This document shows, piece by piece, positions 22,985 through 35,420 of a stretch of 64,000 bases of DNA (positions within the stretch are counted from its first letter, which is position 1; each line of letters starts with the position of its first letter). Position numbers and translations under genes: made by a program. Under the pieces are notes generated by a model. That model was not told the origin of the DNA. It searched no databases and saw only the letters and a list, made by a program, of their open reading frames with translations. The DNA is from Inia geoffrensis (Eukaryota > Chordata > Mammalia > Artiodactyla > Iniidae): NCBI GenBank assembly GCA_036417435.1, contig CM070903.1:84065501-84129500 (forward strand), read 5' to 3'.

Positions 22985-23512
22985 TTTAAAAATTGAAATA
23001 TAGTTGATTTACAATATTGTGTTAGTTTCAGGTAACATGTTAGTTTCATGTCCAACAGGCACATGAAAAGATGCTTAACGTTGCTAATAGTTAGTCTGAT
23101 GCAAATCAAAACCACAATGAGATAACACCTTACATTGGCCAGAATGGTCATCATCAAAAAGTCTACAGCTAATAAATGCTGAAGAGGATGTGGGGAAAAG
23201 GGAACCCTCCTACACACTGTTGGTGGGAATGTATATTGGTGAAGCCACTATGGAAAACAGTATGGAGGTTCCTTAAAAAACTTAAAATAGAGCTACTGCA
23301 TGGTCCAACAATCCCACTCCTGGACATATATCCAGAAAAGACAAAAACTCTAATTCAAAAAGATACATGCACCCCGATGATCATAGCAGCACTATTTACA
23401 ATTGCCAAGATATGGAAACAACCTAAGTGTCCACTGACAAATGAACGGATAAAGAAGATGTGGTACTGTATGGCACACAAACATGTAAAGACAGGGAAAT
23501 CTGTTCAGTATA
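22985..23512. mobile_element. L1 3' end with probable 5' inversion (twin priming)
   Basis: 22985-23045 is L1 3'-terminal sequence on the minus strand (tagttgatttacaatattg). From about 23046 to 23512 the L1 ORF2 C-terminus and start of the 3' UTR read on the plus strand (open frame 23176-23520). Head-to-head halves of one L1 are the usual outcome of twin-primed reverse transcription. A short repeat ttcaacatt at 22976-22984 and 23865-23873 could be its TSD. Confidence 0.6.
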
Positions 23513-23524
23513 GCACATAACTAC

Positions 23525-23829
23525 TTTTTATTTTAGTTTATTTTTAATTTTTATTGGCGTATAGTTGATTTACAATGTTGTGTTAGTTTAAGGTGTAGAG
23601 CAAAGTGAATCAGTTATACATACACATATATCCACTCTTTTTTAGATTATTTTCCTATATAGGCCATTACAGAGTATTGAGTAGAGTTTCCAGTGTTATA
23701 CAGTAGGTCCTTATTAGTTATCTATTTTATATATAGTAGGGTGTATATGTCAATCCCAATCTCCCAGTTTATCCCTAATCCCACCCTAGTAACCATAAGT
23801 TTGTTTTCTACATCTGTGACTCTATTTCT
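23525..23829 (-). mobile_element. L1 3' UTR fragment with exact 12-bp TSD
   Basis: Minus-strand L1 3' end (tattggcgtatagttgatt onward), 305 bp, flanked by gcacataactac at 23513-23524 and 23830-23841. It is inserted at the right edge of the older inverted L1. Confidence 0.85.
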
Positions 23830-23841
23830 GCACATAACTAC

Positions 23842-25204
23842 ATTTTTGTTAAGGTAAAGACATTTTCAACATTACATTATGTAGGATGTGGAGTTTCAGC
23901 TCCAGGGATAGGTGCAGGGTCTTCAGTTCCAGTCTCCCCCATGAGTTCTGCTGTGAACTGCAGGTAGACACTCCTTCAGTCCTCAGGCCCAACCACATCC
24001 GGCTGCCATCTGGGCCAGGAGCAATGGTCAGGATCACATCTACCTCCTGGTGGTTCTTATAACCATAGAACAACCATCTTCTTTCCTTTCCTAATGGGGA
24101 TGCTTTTCTTTTAAACATTTTAAACTCTAACAGAAGAGATTTCTAATTAAAAATAGCAGACTAAACATCTCTGTTTATTTCCATTCCCTCCCACATCCTC
24201 GCTAAAATTAAAGTGAAGGACTAAAAAATGGATAAACCTACAGCCACAGAGAATGAAAGGAGGTCCATCAGCTGATAAGAGATTTTGACAAAATTCTAGA
24301 AGACAGGAAGCAAAAGAAGGAGTGACAAGTAAAGTAGCAGAATAAAGGCAACTGCAGATTAAAATACTGGCAGAGAGAAAAAATACAGAAAAGAGCTGTT
24401 TAGCCCTACAGAATGTCAGAGAAGTTCAGTTCTCTAAGGAATCAAGTAGAGTAGAACAGCAGAGGGCAAGTAGGGTTGAAAACAAGGAGGCTAATTAAAA
24501 TCTATATAAAATAGAAACAATCCCCCCATTCTCCTCTTCCTCCAGTTCCCCTGTGGTCAAACCAGACATCCATCCTTTAGGGAGGAGAATAGAGTTTCTT
24601 TCCCTACAGAAATGAGTAGCCCAGAGAATAGAATTGCACATTATGGCATTAGAGGATCCCCCAGCATAATAGCCACCTCCCATACAACCACCCCAAAGCA
24701 AAGCCCACCCCCACCTCAACACACACACAAGGCTCCTGATATCGTTTTTGTGCCACGCTGTTAAATAGGAGCAGTCAGTCAAGAATCACTATAAATTTGA
24801 GGAAGCTTTCCAAAATAAATAAAATCAAGATTTTAAAAATGACTCAACTGAGTTCCCATGGGATACTGATAGTTTCTTACATCCACAACTTTTCACACAA
24901 CCATCAAAACCCATACAAACTAACAAGGAGAGCAACTCAAATCATATATAATCTATATCTATACCATAACTACAAGACAGAGATTCCACAAACTTTAATT
25001 TACATGTAAGAGGCAAATTAAACATATGATATCAGCAAAGCTGGCTCCAGAGCTCACTCCAGATCTCTAACTGGAAAGTCAGGTGAAGGCTGCAGGGAAG
25101 AAGGATGGGTTCAGGGGAATCCTAGCAGTGGAAGAACATGAATAAAATTCACCACTTCAAAAAGAGAGGGTCTCATCTCGAGTAGAGGAATGCTAAGAAT
25201 CCTT
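23842..25204. other. Unclassified; probably old L1-like A-rich sequence in part
   Basis: 23842-24120 contains an 89-codon minus-strand frame (23849-24118) of unrecognised type. 24120-25080 is A-rich and reads like degraded L1 5' or ORF1 sequence, but I could not place it. No gene was recognised. Confidence 0.3.
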
Positions 25205-25765
25205 CTTCAGCTCCAGCCCCGGATGCAGCAGCCATCATGATGTTGATGCCCAAGAAGGACCTGCTTGTCATTTATGAACTCCTTTTAATGGAGGCGGTGA
25301 TGGTGGCCAAAAAGGATGTCCACATGCCTAAACACCCTGAGCTGGTAGACAAGAATGTTCCCAGTCTTCACGTCATGAAGACCATACTGTCTCACATCAC
25401 CAGGCTACAGGAAGGAAGAGTTTGCTTGGAGACATTTCTACTGGTACCTTACCAGCAAGGGTATCCAGTATTTCTGTGATTGCTTCCATCTGCCCCCCGA
25501 GAGGGGCCTGCCACCCTGTACTGCAGCCGTCCTGAGACTGGCCACAGCCCAAAGTTCTGGAGGGAGAAAAACCTGCAAGACTCACACAAGGGGAAGCTGA
25601 CAGAAAAGCCTACAGACCAAGCATTGTGCTGTCTGGTGCCAAAAGGAGAGCTAAGGCCAGGTTGGGTCAGCAACAGAATTCCAATTTAAAGGTGTGTTTG
25701 GCCGTGGATGTAGTCGGCCACCTCAGTAAATCTGGAAGAGATTGTTTAGTGTTGAATAAACCTGT
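25205..25765 (+). pseudogene. RPS10P: Processed pseudogene of ribosomal protein S10
   Basis: An intronless retrocopy of the RPS10 mRNA (eS10, a 40S-subunit protein). The natural start is the ATG at 25240 (a second ATG sits in frame at 25237), giving [15 protein letters not shown] and the nearly unchanged [15 protein letters not shown]. Frame is lost after about 50 codons. The central part (a YLHLPPE-like remnant near 25480) and a [10 protein letters not shown] segment (from about 25518) lie in other phases. The C-terminus [12 protein letters not shown] ends at a TAA at 25737-25739, the normal stop position. A 3' UTR with AATAAA (25755-25760) follows, and the former poly(A) has become a (GGAA)n run. 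No intron remnants; no clear TSD. Confidence 0.92.
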
Positions 25766-26468
25766 AGGAAGGAAGGAAGGGAGTGAGGGCAGGAGGGAGA
25801 CTGAGATTATGTCTGCCACCTGGCAGGCCAGAGCACTGGCCACTGAGGAATCTAGGAGAGGCTCAAAAATGCACAGAACCAAAAATAACAGTCTTGGAAA
25901 GCCTCCACTCCTAGGGAGAGGAAGGCTGCTTAGAAGGGGGAAGCATTACTTGGAGACTGGGAAATGGTGGAAAGTAGAAGTCCTACAGAAACAAAAGAAA
26001 ATTGCAGAATCAGAAGACACACTAATCTCACCCTCAGAAAAGCACAATCTATTAAAGAAATTTCACTACACGTATCAATAAAAGAAGGCATTCCTGAACG
26101 AAGAACCTTAGTAAACCACCCAAGCCCTTTACCTCTCCCCACAAAGAAAACCTGTTATTAGCAGGCCGGGAAAGTTCAACACACTTTTAAATAAACAAAT
26201 GACAGACAGCATCTATACCAAGCCACTTTGAGAAGAAAACAATAAGTGAGAGTCTAATATGTTCAGCTGATGAATTTATTCCCCTCCAAAACAACGAAGA
26301 AATGGATGAAAATCATGACACAATATCCAATACAAATTAAATATTATTAAATAGGCATTTGAAGATATAAAACACCAAAGTTCAAATTTTCTGGATAGAA
26401 ATGGACAAAAACCAAGATGTGAAATGAATTAATCAAACTCAGGAAAGAGATAGAAGAAAAAGTCAAAT
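25766..26468 (+). mobile_element. Old L1-like sequence (5' part), tentative
   Basis: A-rich plus-strand sequence with short L1M-type stretches, particularly at 26200-26468 (caaactcaggaaagagatag and gaagaaaaagtcaaatag). A 151-codon frame (25626-26081) starts inside the RPS10 pseudogene and runs into this DNA, so it is fortuitous. Confidence 0.4.
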
Positions 26469-26568
26469 AGAAGTATATACAGAGAAGCAAGAAGAACTAC
26501 AATACTGCAGCCTGTGGAACTAAAACCACATTCACAAGAAGATAGATGAGATAAAAAGGCAGAGGGCT

Positions 26569-27715
26569 ATGTACCAGATGAAGGAACAAGATAAAACCCC
26601 AGAAAAACAACTAAATGAAGTGGAGATAGGAAACTTTCCAGAAAAAGAATTCAGAATAATGATAGTGAAGATGATACAGGACCTTGGAAAAAGAATGGCG
26701 ACAAAGATCAAGAAGATGCAAGAAATGTTTAACAAAGACCTAGAAGAATTAAAGAACAAACAAACAGAGATGAACAATACAATAACTGAAATGAAAAATA
26801 CACTAGAAGGAATAAATAACAGAATAACTGAGGCAGAAGAACAGATAAGTGACCTGGAAGACAGAATGGTAGAAATTACTGCTGCAGAACAGAATAAAGA
26901 AAAAAGAATGAAAAGAAATAAAGACAGGGCTTCCCTGGTGGTGCAGTGGTTGAGAGTCCGCCTGCCGATGCAGGGGACATGGGTTCGTGCCCTGGTCCGG
27001 GAAGATCCCACGTGCCGTGGAGCGGCTGGGCCCGTGAGCCATGGCTGCTGAGCCTGTGTGTCTGGAGCCTGTGCTCCGCAACGGGAGAGGCCACAACAGT
27101 GAGAGGCCCATGTACCACAAAAAAAAAAAAAAAGAAAGAAAGAAAGAAAGACAGACTAAGACATCTCTGGGACAACATTAAACACAACAACATTCACATT
27201 ATAGGGGTCCCAGAAGGAGAAGAGAGAGAGAAAGGACCCGAGAAAATATTTGAAGACATTATAGTCAAAAACTTCCCTAACATTGGAAAGGAAACAGCCA
27301 CCCAAGTCCAGGAAGCACAGAGAGTCCCATACAGGGTAAACCCAAGGAGAAAACACCGGGACACATAGTAATCAAATTTGCCAAAATTAAAGACAAAGAA
27401 AAATTATCGAAAGCAGCAAGGGAAAAACAACAAATAACATACAAGGGAACTCCCATAAGGTTAACAGCTGATTTCTCAGCAGAAACTCTATAAGCCAGAA
27501 GGGAGTGGCATGATATATTTAAAGTGATGAAAGGGAAGAAGCTACAACCAAGATTACTCCACCCGGCAAGGATCTCATTCAGATTCAAAAGCTTTACAGA
27601 CAAGCAAAAGCTAAGAGAGTTCAGCACCACCAAACCAGCTCTACAACAAATGCTAAAGAAACTTCTCTACGTGGGAAACACAAGAGAACAAAAGGATCTA
27701 CAAAAACAAACCTAA
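26569..27715 (+). pseudogene. L1 ORF1p, split by a CHR SINE
   Basis: The N-terminal part is at 26569-26927: about 119 residues with a long coiled coil (NKDLEELKNKQTEMNNTITE, EEQISDLEDRMVEI). The SINE at 26928-27140 then interrupts it. The protein frame resumes at about 27155 with LRHLWDNIKHNN and the RRM-start motif IIGVPEGEERE, reaching a stop at 27366-27368. The C-terminal domain is in another phase at 27524-27715 (ARISFRFKSFTDKQKLREFS). Frames that read through the SINE, such as 26569-27051 and 26946-27368, are artificial fusions. Confidence 0.88.
26928..27140 (+). mobile_element. CHR-1-type SINE (short body) inside L1 ORF1
   Basis: Starts ggcttccctggtggtgcag; box B gggttcgtgccctggtccgg; body gagcggctgggcccgtgag; ends accacaaaaa with the tail converted to (GAAA)n. 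TSD agaaataaagacag (26914-26927) and agaaagaaagacag (27141-27154), one mismatch. Confidence 0.93.
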
Positions 27716-27728
27716 AACAATTAAGAAA

Positions 27729-30700
27729 ATGATAATAGGAGCATACATATCGATAATTATCTTAAATGTGAATGGATTAAATGCTCCAATCAAGAGACAC
27801 AGACTGGCTGAATGGATACAAAAATAAGACCCATATATATGCTATCTACAAGAGACCCACTTCAGACCTAGGGACACATACAGACTGAAAGTGAGGGGAT
27901 GGAAAAAGATATTCCATGCAAATGGAAATCCAAAGAAAGCTGGAGTAGCAATTCTCATATCAGATAAAATAGACTTTAAAATAAAGAATGTTACAAGAGA
28001 CAAGGAAGGACACTACACAATGATGAAGGGATCAATCCAAGAAGAAGATATAACAATTATAAATATATATGCACCCAAAATAGGAGCACCTCAATACCTA
28101 AGGCAACTGCTAACAGCTATAAAAGAGGAAATCAACAGTAACACAATAATAGTAGGGGACTTTAACACCTAACTGACACCAATGGACAGCTCATCCAAAC
28201 AGAAAATTAATAAGGAAACACAAGCTTTAAATGACACAATAGACCAGACAGATTTAATTGATATCTATAGGACATTCCATCCAAAAACAGCAGATTACAC
28301 TTTCTTCTCAGTGCGCATGGAACATTCTCCAGGAAAGATCACACCTTGGGTCACAAATCAAGCCTCAAAAAATTTAAGAATATTGAAATCATATCAAGCA
28401 TCTTTTCTGACCATAACGCTATGAGATTAGAAATCAATTACAGGGAAAAAAACGTAAAAAGTACAAACACATGGAGGCTAAAAACTACATTACTAAATAA
28501 CCAAGAGATCACTGAAGAAATCAAAGAGGAAATCAAAAGATACCTAGAGACAAATGACAATGAAAACACGATGATCCAATACCTATGGGATGCAGCAAAA
28601 GCAATTCTAAGAGGGAAGTTTGTAGCAATACAATCCTACCTCAAGAAACAACAAACATCTCAAATAAACAATCTAATCTTACACCTAGAGGAACTAGAGA
28701 AAGAAGAACAAACAAACCCAAAGTTAGTAGAAGGAATGAAATCAAAAAGATCAGAGCAGAAATAAATGAAATAGAAACAAAGAAAACAATAGCAAAGATC
28801 AATAAAACTAAAAGCTGGTTCTTTGAGAAGATAAGCAAAATTGATAAACCATTAGCCAGACTCATCAAGAAAAAGAGGGAGAGGACTCAATTCAATAAAA
28901 TTAGAAATGAAAAAGGAGAAGTTACAACAGACACAGCAGAAATACAAAGCATCCTAAGAGACTACTACAAGCAACTCTATGCCAATAAAATGGACAACCT
29001 GGAAGAAATGGACAAATTCTTAGAAAGGTATAGCCTCCCAAGACTGAACCAGGAAGAAGTAGATAATATGAACAGACCAATCACAAGTAATGAAATTGAA
29101 ACTGTGATTAAAAATCTTCCAACAAACAAAAGTCCAAGACCAGATGGCTTCACAGGTGAATTCTATCAAACATTTAGAGAAGAACTAACACCGTCCTTCT
29201 CAAACTCTTCCAAAAATTGGCAGAGGAAGGAACACTCCCAAACTCATTCTATGAGGCCACCATCACCCTGATACCAAAAACAGACAAAGATAATCCAAAG
29301 TAGGAAAATTTCAGACCAATATCACTCATGAATATAGATGCAAAAATCCTCAAGAAAATACTAGCAAACAGAATCCAACAACACATTAAAAGGATCATAA
29401 GCCATGATCAAGTGAGATTTACCCCAGGGATGCAAGAATTCTTCAATATGCGCAAATCAATCAATGTGATATATCATATTAACAAATTGAAGAAAAACCA
29501 TATGATCATCTCAATAGATGCAGAAAAAGCTTTTGACAAAATTCAACACCTATTTATGATAAAAAATCTCCAGAAAGTGGGCATAGAGGGAAACTCCCTC
29601 AACATAATAAAGGCCATATATGACAAACCCACAGCAAACATCATTCTCAAGGGTGAAAAACTGAATGCATTTTCTCTAAGATCAGGAACAAGACAAGGAT
29701 GTCCATTCTCACCTCTATTATGCAACATAGTTTTGGAAGTCCTAGCCACGGCAATCAGAGAAGAAAATGAAATAAAAGGAATACAAATTGGAAAAGAAGA
29801 AGTAAAATTATCACTGTTTGCAGATGACATGATACTATACATAGAAAATCCTAAAGATGCTACCAGAAAACTACTAGAGCTAATCAATGAATTTGGTAAA
29901 GTTGCAGGATACAAAATTAATGCACAGAAACCTCCTGCATTCCTATACACTAATGATGAAAAATCTGAAAGAGAAATTAAGGAAACACTTCCATTTACCA
30001 TTGCAACAAAAAGAATAAAATACCTAGGAATAAACCTAGGTAGAAGGCCTGTACTCAGAAAACTATAAGACACTGATGAAAGAAATCAAAGGTGACACAA
30101 ACAGATGGACAGATATACCATGTTCTTGGATTGGAAGAATCAGTATTGTGAAAATGACTCTACTACCCAAAGCAATCTACAGATTCAATGCAATCCCTAT
30201 CAAATTACCAATGGCATTTTTTACAGAACTAGAACGAAAAATATTAAAATTTGTTTGGAGACACAAAAGATCCCGAATAGCCAAAGCAGTCTTGAGGGAA
30301 AAAAACGGAGCTGGAGGAATCAGACTCCCTGACTTCAGATTATACTACAAAGCTACAGTAATCAAGACAACATGGTACTGGCACAAAAACAGAAATATAG
30401 ATCAATCGAACAGAATAGAAAGCCGAGAGATAAATTCACACACCTATGGTCAACTAATCTATGACAAAGGAGGCAAGAATATACAATGGAGAAAAGACTG
30501 TCTCTTCAATAAATGGTGCTGGGAAAACTGGACAGCTACATGTAAAAGAATGAAATTTGAACACTCCCTAACACCATACACAAAAATAAACTCAAAATGG
30601 ATTCAAGACTTAAATGTAAGACCTGACACTATAAAACTCTTAGAGGAAAACATAGGAAGAACACTCTTACACATAAATCACAGCAAGATCTTTTTTGACC

Positions 30701-31510
30701 CACCTCCTAGAGTAATGGAAATAAAAACAAAAATAAAGAAATGGAACCTAATGAAACTTAAAAGCTTTTGCACAGCAAAGGAAAGTATAAACAAGACGAA
30801 AAGACAGCCCTCAGAATGGAAGAAAATATTTGCAAACAAATCAATGGACAAAGGGTTAATCTCCAAAATATATAAACAGCGCATGCAGCTCAATATTAAA
30901 AAAACAAACAACCCAATCAAAAAATGGGAAGAAGACCTAAGTAGTTATTTCTCCAAAGAAGATATACATATGGCCAAGAGGCACATGAAAAGCTGCTCAA
31001 CATCACTAATTATTAGAGAAATGCAAATCAAAACTACAGTGAGGTATCACCTCATACCAGTTAGAATGGGCATCATCAGAAAATCTACCAACAACAAATG
31101 GAGAGGGTGTGGAGAAAAGGGAACCCTCTTGCACTGTTGGTGAGAATGTACATTGATACAGCCACTATGGAGAACAGTATGGAGGTTCCTTAAAAAACTA
31201 AAAATAGAATTATCATGTGACGCAGCAATCCCATAACTGGGCATATACCCAGAGGAAACCATAATTCAAAAAGACACATGCACCGCAATGTTCATTGCAG
31301 CACTATTTACAATTGCCAGGGCTTGGAAGCAATCTAAATGCTCATTGACAGATGAATGGATAAATAAGATGTGGTACATATATACAATGGAATATTACTC
31401 ATCCATAAAAAAGAACGAAATTGGGTCATTAGTAACGACGTGGACGGATCTAGAGACTGTCATACCGAGTGAAGTAAGTCAGAAAGAGAACAACAAACAT
31501 TGTATATTCA
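27729..31510 (+). pseudogene. L1 ORF2p, broken; RT core still readable
   Basis: ORF2p nicks DNA and reverse-transcribes L1 RNA. The endonuclease starts at 27729 but has an early stop (27825-27827), and another (28170-28172) directly after the VGDFNT motif. Further pieces lie at 28182-28424, 28346-28765 and 28585-29271 in different phases. The RT palm is uninterrupted in 29328-30068 (246 residues), with the FADD catalytic residues at 29817-29828 (residues 164-167 of that frame) and [10 protein letters not shown] before it. The C-terminal region is open for 355 codons at 30076-31143, including the [12 protein letters not shown] motif. 31288-31530 holds the end. Confidence 0.92.
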
Positions 31511-31757
31511 CGCATATATGTGGAACCTAGAAAAATGGTACAGATGAACCAGTTTGCAGGGCAGAAATTGAGACACAGATGTAGAGAACAAACGTATGGA
31601 TACCAAGGGCAGAAAATCGCGGGGGTGGGGGTGGTGGTATGATGATTTGGGAGATTGGGATTGACATGTATACACTGTTGTGTATAAAATGGGTAACTAA
31701 TGAGAACCCACTGTAAAAAAAATTTTTTTTAAAGGAAAAGAAAAAGAAATATATACA

Positions 31758-33300
31758 AATATCAACTCAATATGTTATACACCTGAAGGTAATATAATGT
31801 TATAAGTCAATTATATCTCAATAAAATCTTTAATTTTTTTTTAATTAAAAGATTTCAGAAGTAAAGATTAAATCACAAAATGTCCAAAGTAGATGAAAAT
31901 TCAACTGAAAATATACTAAGAGATATAGCCAAGAGAAAAATAAATAAATAAGGAGGTAAAATGATCAAAGAAAAGATGATAGCTATAGAGAATAGGCAAA
32001 AAAGATTTATATACATATAATTGGAGTTGCTGAAAAAGCAAAGCAGAACCATGGAATGAAACTAATATTTAAAACTATAATCCAATAGTGATTGTAGTAA
32101 TGATTATACAACTATATATGACTTGTCAAAACTCATCAAATTACACACTTCAAATTGGTGAATTTTATTTTATATAAGTTATACCACCATAAAGTAGATT
32201 ATAAATTAAATAAATATGAAGTGTTTAACCCCAAAGAAATATAATCCCAGAAAGCTTTCTGAAAGTAAAAATGGCCTAAATCTACATGTTGAATGCACCT
32301 ATGTACATAGGAGAATTGAACAGAATAGTCAACTCTGAGATATATCAGAGTAAAACAATTTTAAAGGCAAAGAAAAAAATCCTCTTGGCAAATTTTCCAA
32401 ATCAAATACAAAGTAAAGAATATCAAGTTGTCATCCTATTGGTTAATCATTAGTGCAAAACTAAAAAATAGTGAAAGAAAGTACAACTGACAATTTGACC
32501 AAAAAAAAAGGAAATTATAGAAAATATTTTATTAATCTAAAAGAACCAAAAAGGAAGAAAAAAGGGAACATAAAACAGATGGGTTCATCAAACTTACCAG
32601 TGCTGAAAGAAGAAATTAAAAGTTCAAGAAGTGTGGTGTTTTTTTAAAAAACTGTATTTGGCATTTAAATTTTTCCAACAGTTCTGGTTATGACAGAGTA
32701 ACTAGCACTGGACTAGCCCTCCTGCCATAAATAATTACAAAACTAGACAAAATGTATAAAGAAACTTTTTTTAGATATTGGGACAACAGGTAGTACAGAA
32801 CTGTGATCCCTAAGAGAAGAAACGCCCATATGAGCTCCACCATAACCTGGCTTTCTTCCTGGAGACAGTTTCTAGACCACAGTACAAAGAGGTAGAGCCC
32901 AAGCAGAGAACAGTGGGCTCATTGAGCTGAAGAGGCAGAAATTAGATTTTAGGGCTGTTGAAACAGCTGAAATTTGTGAGGCAGAGTACTGAAAAGGAGA
33001 GAGCTGTAAGGGAAGGAGATTCAGAAATCTGCATAGGGGGTCCCCTCAAGTGGTTGACTGAATACTCAGCTGAGCATAGAGAGATGAGAGTCTGCAAAGC
33101 CTGGCAAAGAACAGCTATTGAGAAGTTGGGAGCCGCACAGAGATTCCAGCGGTCTCACAGGACTGGGAGACATAGCAGTTCCAACCAGTCAGAGTGGCTG
33201 AACAATGGTGCAGTTCAATTGAGGCCTCAGAAAGGCCACATCTTAGGAGTAGAGCTAGTCTAGCCCTTAAGTAAGGAATACTCTAAACCAGTCCTAACAA
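31758..33300 (+). mobile_element. Old L1M-type fragments, diverged
   Basis: 31758-31840 is an L1 3' terminus (acacctgaaggtaatataatg, then atctcaataaaatc). 31850-32090 contains weak ORF1-like wording (aattggagttgctgaaaaag). 32100-32205 resembles another L1 3' end (ttatataagttataccacc). From 32640 to 33300 I see A-rich DNA with a 101-codon frame (32958-33263) of no known family, possibly an old LINE 5' region. Confidence 0.45.
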
Positions 33301-33582
33301 GGCTTAAAACAAGCCTTGAAGAAAAAAATCAAATTGATTCACCAGTAAATCGCTTGCCTACTAAAATGAACCTCAACAAAACTTTAAAGCCACATAATTC
33401 CCACAGCGTAGAATGTACAATGTACACATGACAATCGAAAATCAATGGACAGGTGAAGTAGTAGTAAAATGTGATTCAAAATCAAGGAAAAAAAGTTATA
33501 AGAGAAACAAACTCAACATGATAGGAGATGTTGGAATTAACAGACACAGACTTTTAAAAAGCCATTATAAAAATGTTTAAGG

Positions 33583-33888
33583 GGGCTTCCCTGGTGGCAC
33601 AGTGGTTGAGAATCTGCCTGCCAATGCAGGGGACACAGGTTCAAGCCCTGGCCTGGGAGGATCCCACATGCCGCGGAGCAACTAGGCCCATGAGCCAAAA
33701 CTACTGAGCCTGCGCGCCTGGAGCCTGTGCTCCGCAACAAGAGAGGCCGCGACAGTGAGAGGCCTGCGCACCACGATGAAGAGTGGCCCCCACTCGCTGC
33801 AACTAGAGAAAGCCCTCACACAGAAACAAAGACCCAACACAGCCAAAAGTAAATAAATACATAAATAAAATACAACAAAGCTTGTAAA
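33583..33888 (+). mobile_element. CHR-2-type SINE (long subtype) with 14-bp TSD
   Basis: tRNA-Glu-like head gggcttccctggtggcacag; box B ggttcaagccctggcctgg; long body with gcaactaggcccatgagcc and actcgctgcaactagag; (aaat)n tail. Exact TSD aaaaatgtttaagg at 33569-33582 and 33889-33902. Confidence 0.95.
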
Positions 33889-35234
33889 AAAAATGTTTAA
33901 GGATTTAAAGGGGGAAAACCGAACATAGTGAGTGAACAATTGGGGAAATTCAGTAGGTAAAGGGAAACTATTAAAAAGCATCAAATGGAAATTCTAGAAT
34001 TGAAGAATACAATATCAGAAATAAAAAATTTGCCAAATGGGTTGAGGGCAGATTAGACACTGCAGGAAAAAAAAGATCAGTGAACTTGAAGACAAGTCAG
34101 TAGACCTATCTATCCAAAGTGAATCACAGGGAGAAAAAAAAATACAAAAATTGACCAGAGCGTTAGTGACCTGTAGGACAATATTAGGTAGTCTAACACA
34201 TGTAACTGAAGTCCCAGGAGAGGTGAGATATTATAGCATGCAAAAATATATTTGAAAAAATAATGGCTGAAACATTTCAAACATCTCAGATATTATGAGA
34301 AAATATCACCCCACAGATCCAAGAAGCTCAAATGCTAAAAACCAAAGATAAATAGAAAAATCTTAAAGGCAGAGAAAAATGAAAAAAAAATTAAACAATG
34401 ATAAAGCATTGACTTAGAAATAACGCAAACCAGAAGACAATGGAACGACATCTTTAAAATACTGAAGGGGAAAAAACTGCTAACCTATAACTACAATTCA
34501 TGCAGTGAAAATATCCTCCAACAGTAAAGGCAACCAATAAAAGGAACCAGAACTCCTTGGAGAAATAACTGATTCCAGGACTAGGACATGGAAAGTACAA
34601 TATGAACCTGGGACATCTTATAGAGCCAGGAAGTACTGATCAATGTGGAGGGAATGGTTAAGTTTGAAAATCATCATTTTGCAATCATCATAGTAAAAAA
34701 ATTGGCTCAGGAAAATAGGTGCTAAATCTATAGGGAGGTTGATAAGGAGCAGGATATTTACAAGGCCTTCAAATTTCTCTGCAAAGATGGCTTATTAATT
34801 TCAAGGAAAAAATAAGTTGATAAAGCAGACAACACCTCGACTGGGTAATCCAAATCAATATCACCAGCAATGGGCAAGTGAGCATGTGTGCCTTTAAATG
34901 TGATGTCCTGAAAAGAACACAATGTCACATGTATATCATTACTACCCAGGATGTGTAAGCTAAATCTAATCACAGTGAAACAAGGAGATGCAATCTTAAG
35001 TGCATAAAATTACCTAGGGAGTGTACTTGCCAAAAATGTTTAACCTGTTTAACATAATCAGAAAAATGCAGAGTGCAGAACATTCCATAAGATGGCTAGC
35101 CCAAGCTCTTCAAAAAGTCAGTACCATGAAAGCTACCCAAAAAATTTGTAAGGGAGAACTGTTCTAAGTTAAAAGAGAATAAAGAAACATAATAACTAAT
35201 TGTAATATGTGACTCTTGACCCAATCCTGGATCT

Positions 35235-35256
35235 AAAAAAAAAAAAAAAAAAAAAA
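35235..35256. repeat. Poly(A) tract of 22 bases
   Basis: An uninterrupted A run within the HAL1-type 3' region. No SINE or L1 is attached, so it is probably slippage expansion. Confidence 0.9.
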
Positions 35257-35389
35257 TGCTATTAAAGTAAGTTTGGGCACAAATGGTAGAATTTAAATAT
35301 GACCTGGATATCAGAAGATATTATTCAATTAGTGTTAGACGTTTGGAGTGTAGTAATGATCTTGAGTTATGTTGGAAAACGTCCTCATT

Positions 35390-35392
<3 letters not shown>

Positions 35393-35420
<28 letters not shown>

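Larger units (their letters stand above)
26482..31744 (+). mobile_element. Near-full-length L1 LINE, plus strand, inactive
   Basis: Order: short 5' UTR remnant (26482-26560), ORF1 (26569-27715, interrupted by a SINE), ORF2 (27729 to about 31510) and 3' UTR to 31744. Candidate 13-bp TSD with one mismatch: agaagtatataca (26469-26481) and agaaatatataca (31745-31757). It is 5'-truncated within the 5' UTR and carries many stops and frameshifts. Confidence 0.92.

Noticed and set aside
25626..26081. 151-codon frame
   Set aside because: It starts inside the RPS10 pseudogene and continues into unrelated A-rich repeat DNA; no coherent protein.
30076..31143. 355-codon frame, the longest in the window, considered as a host gene
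   Set aside because: It is the C-terminal part of L1 ORF2, contiguous with other ORF2 pieces in one L1 insertion.
35235..35256. Long poly(A), considered as the tail of a processed pseudogene
   Set aside because: The sequence on both sides is continuous old LINE 3' region and no cDNA-like sequence precedes it.
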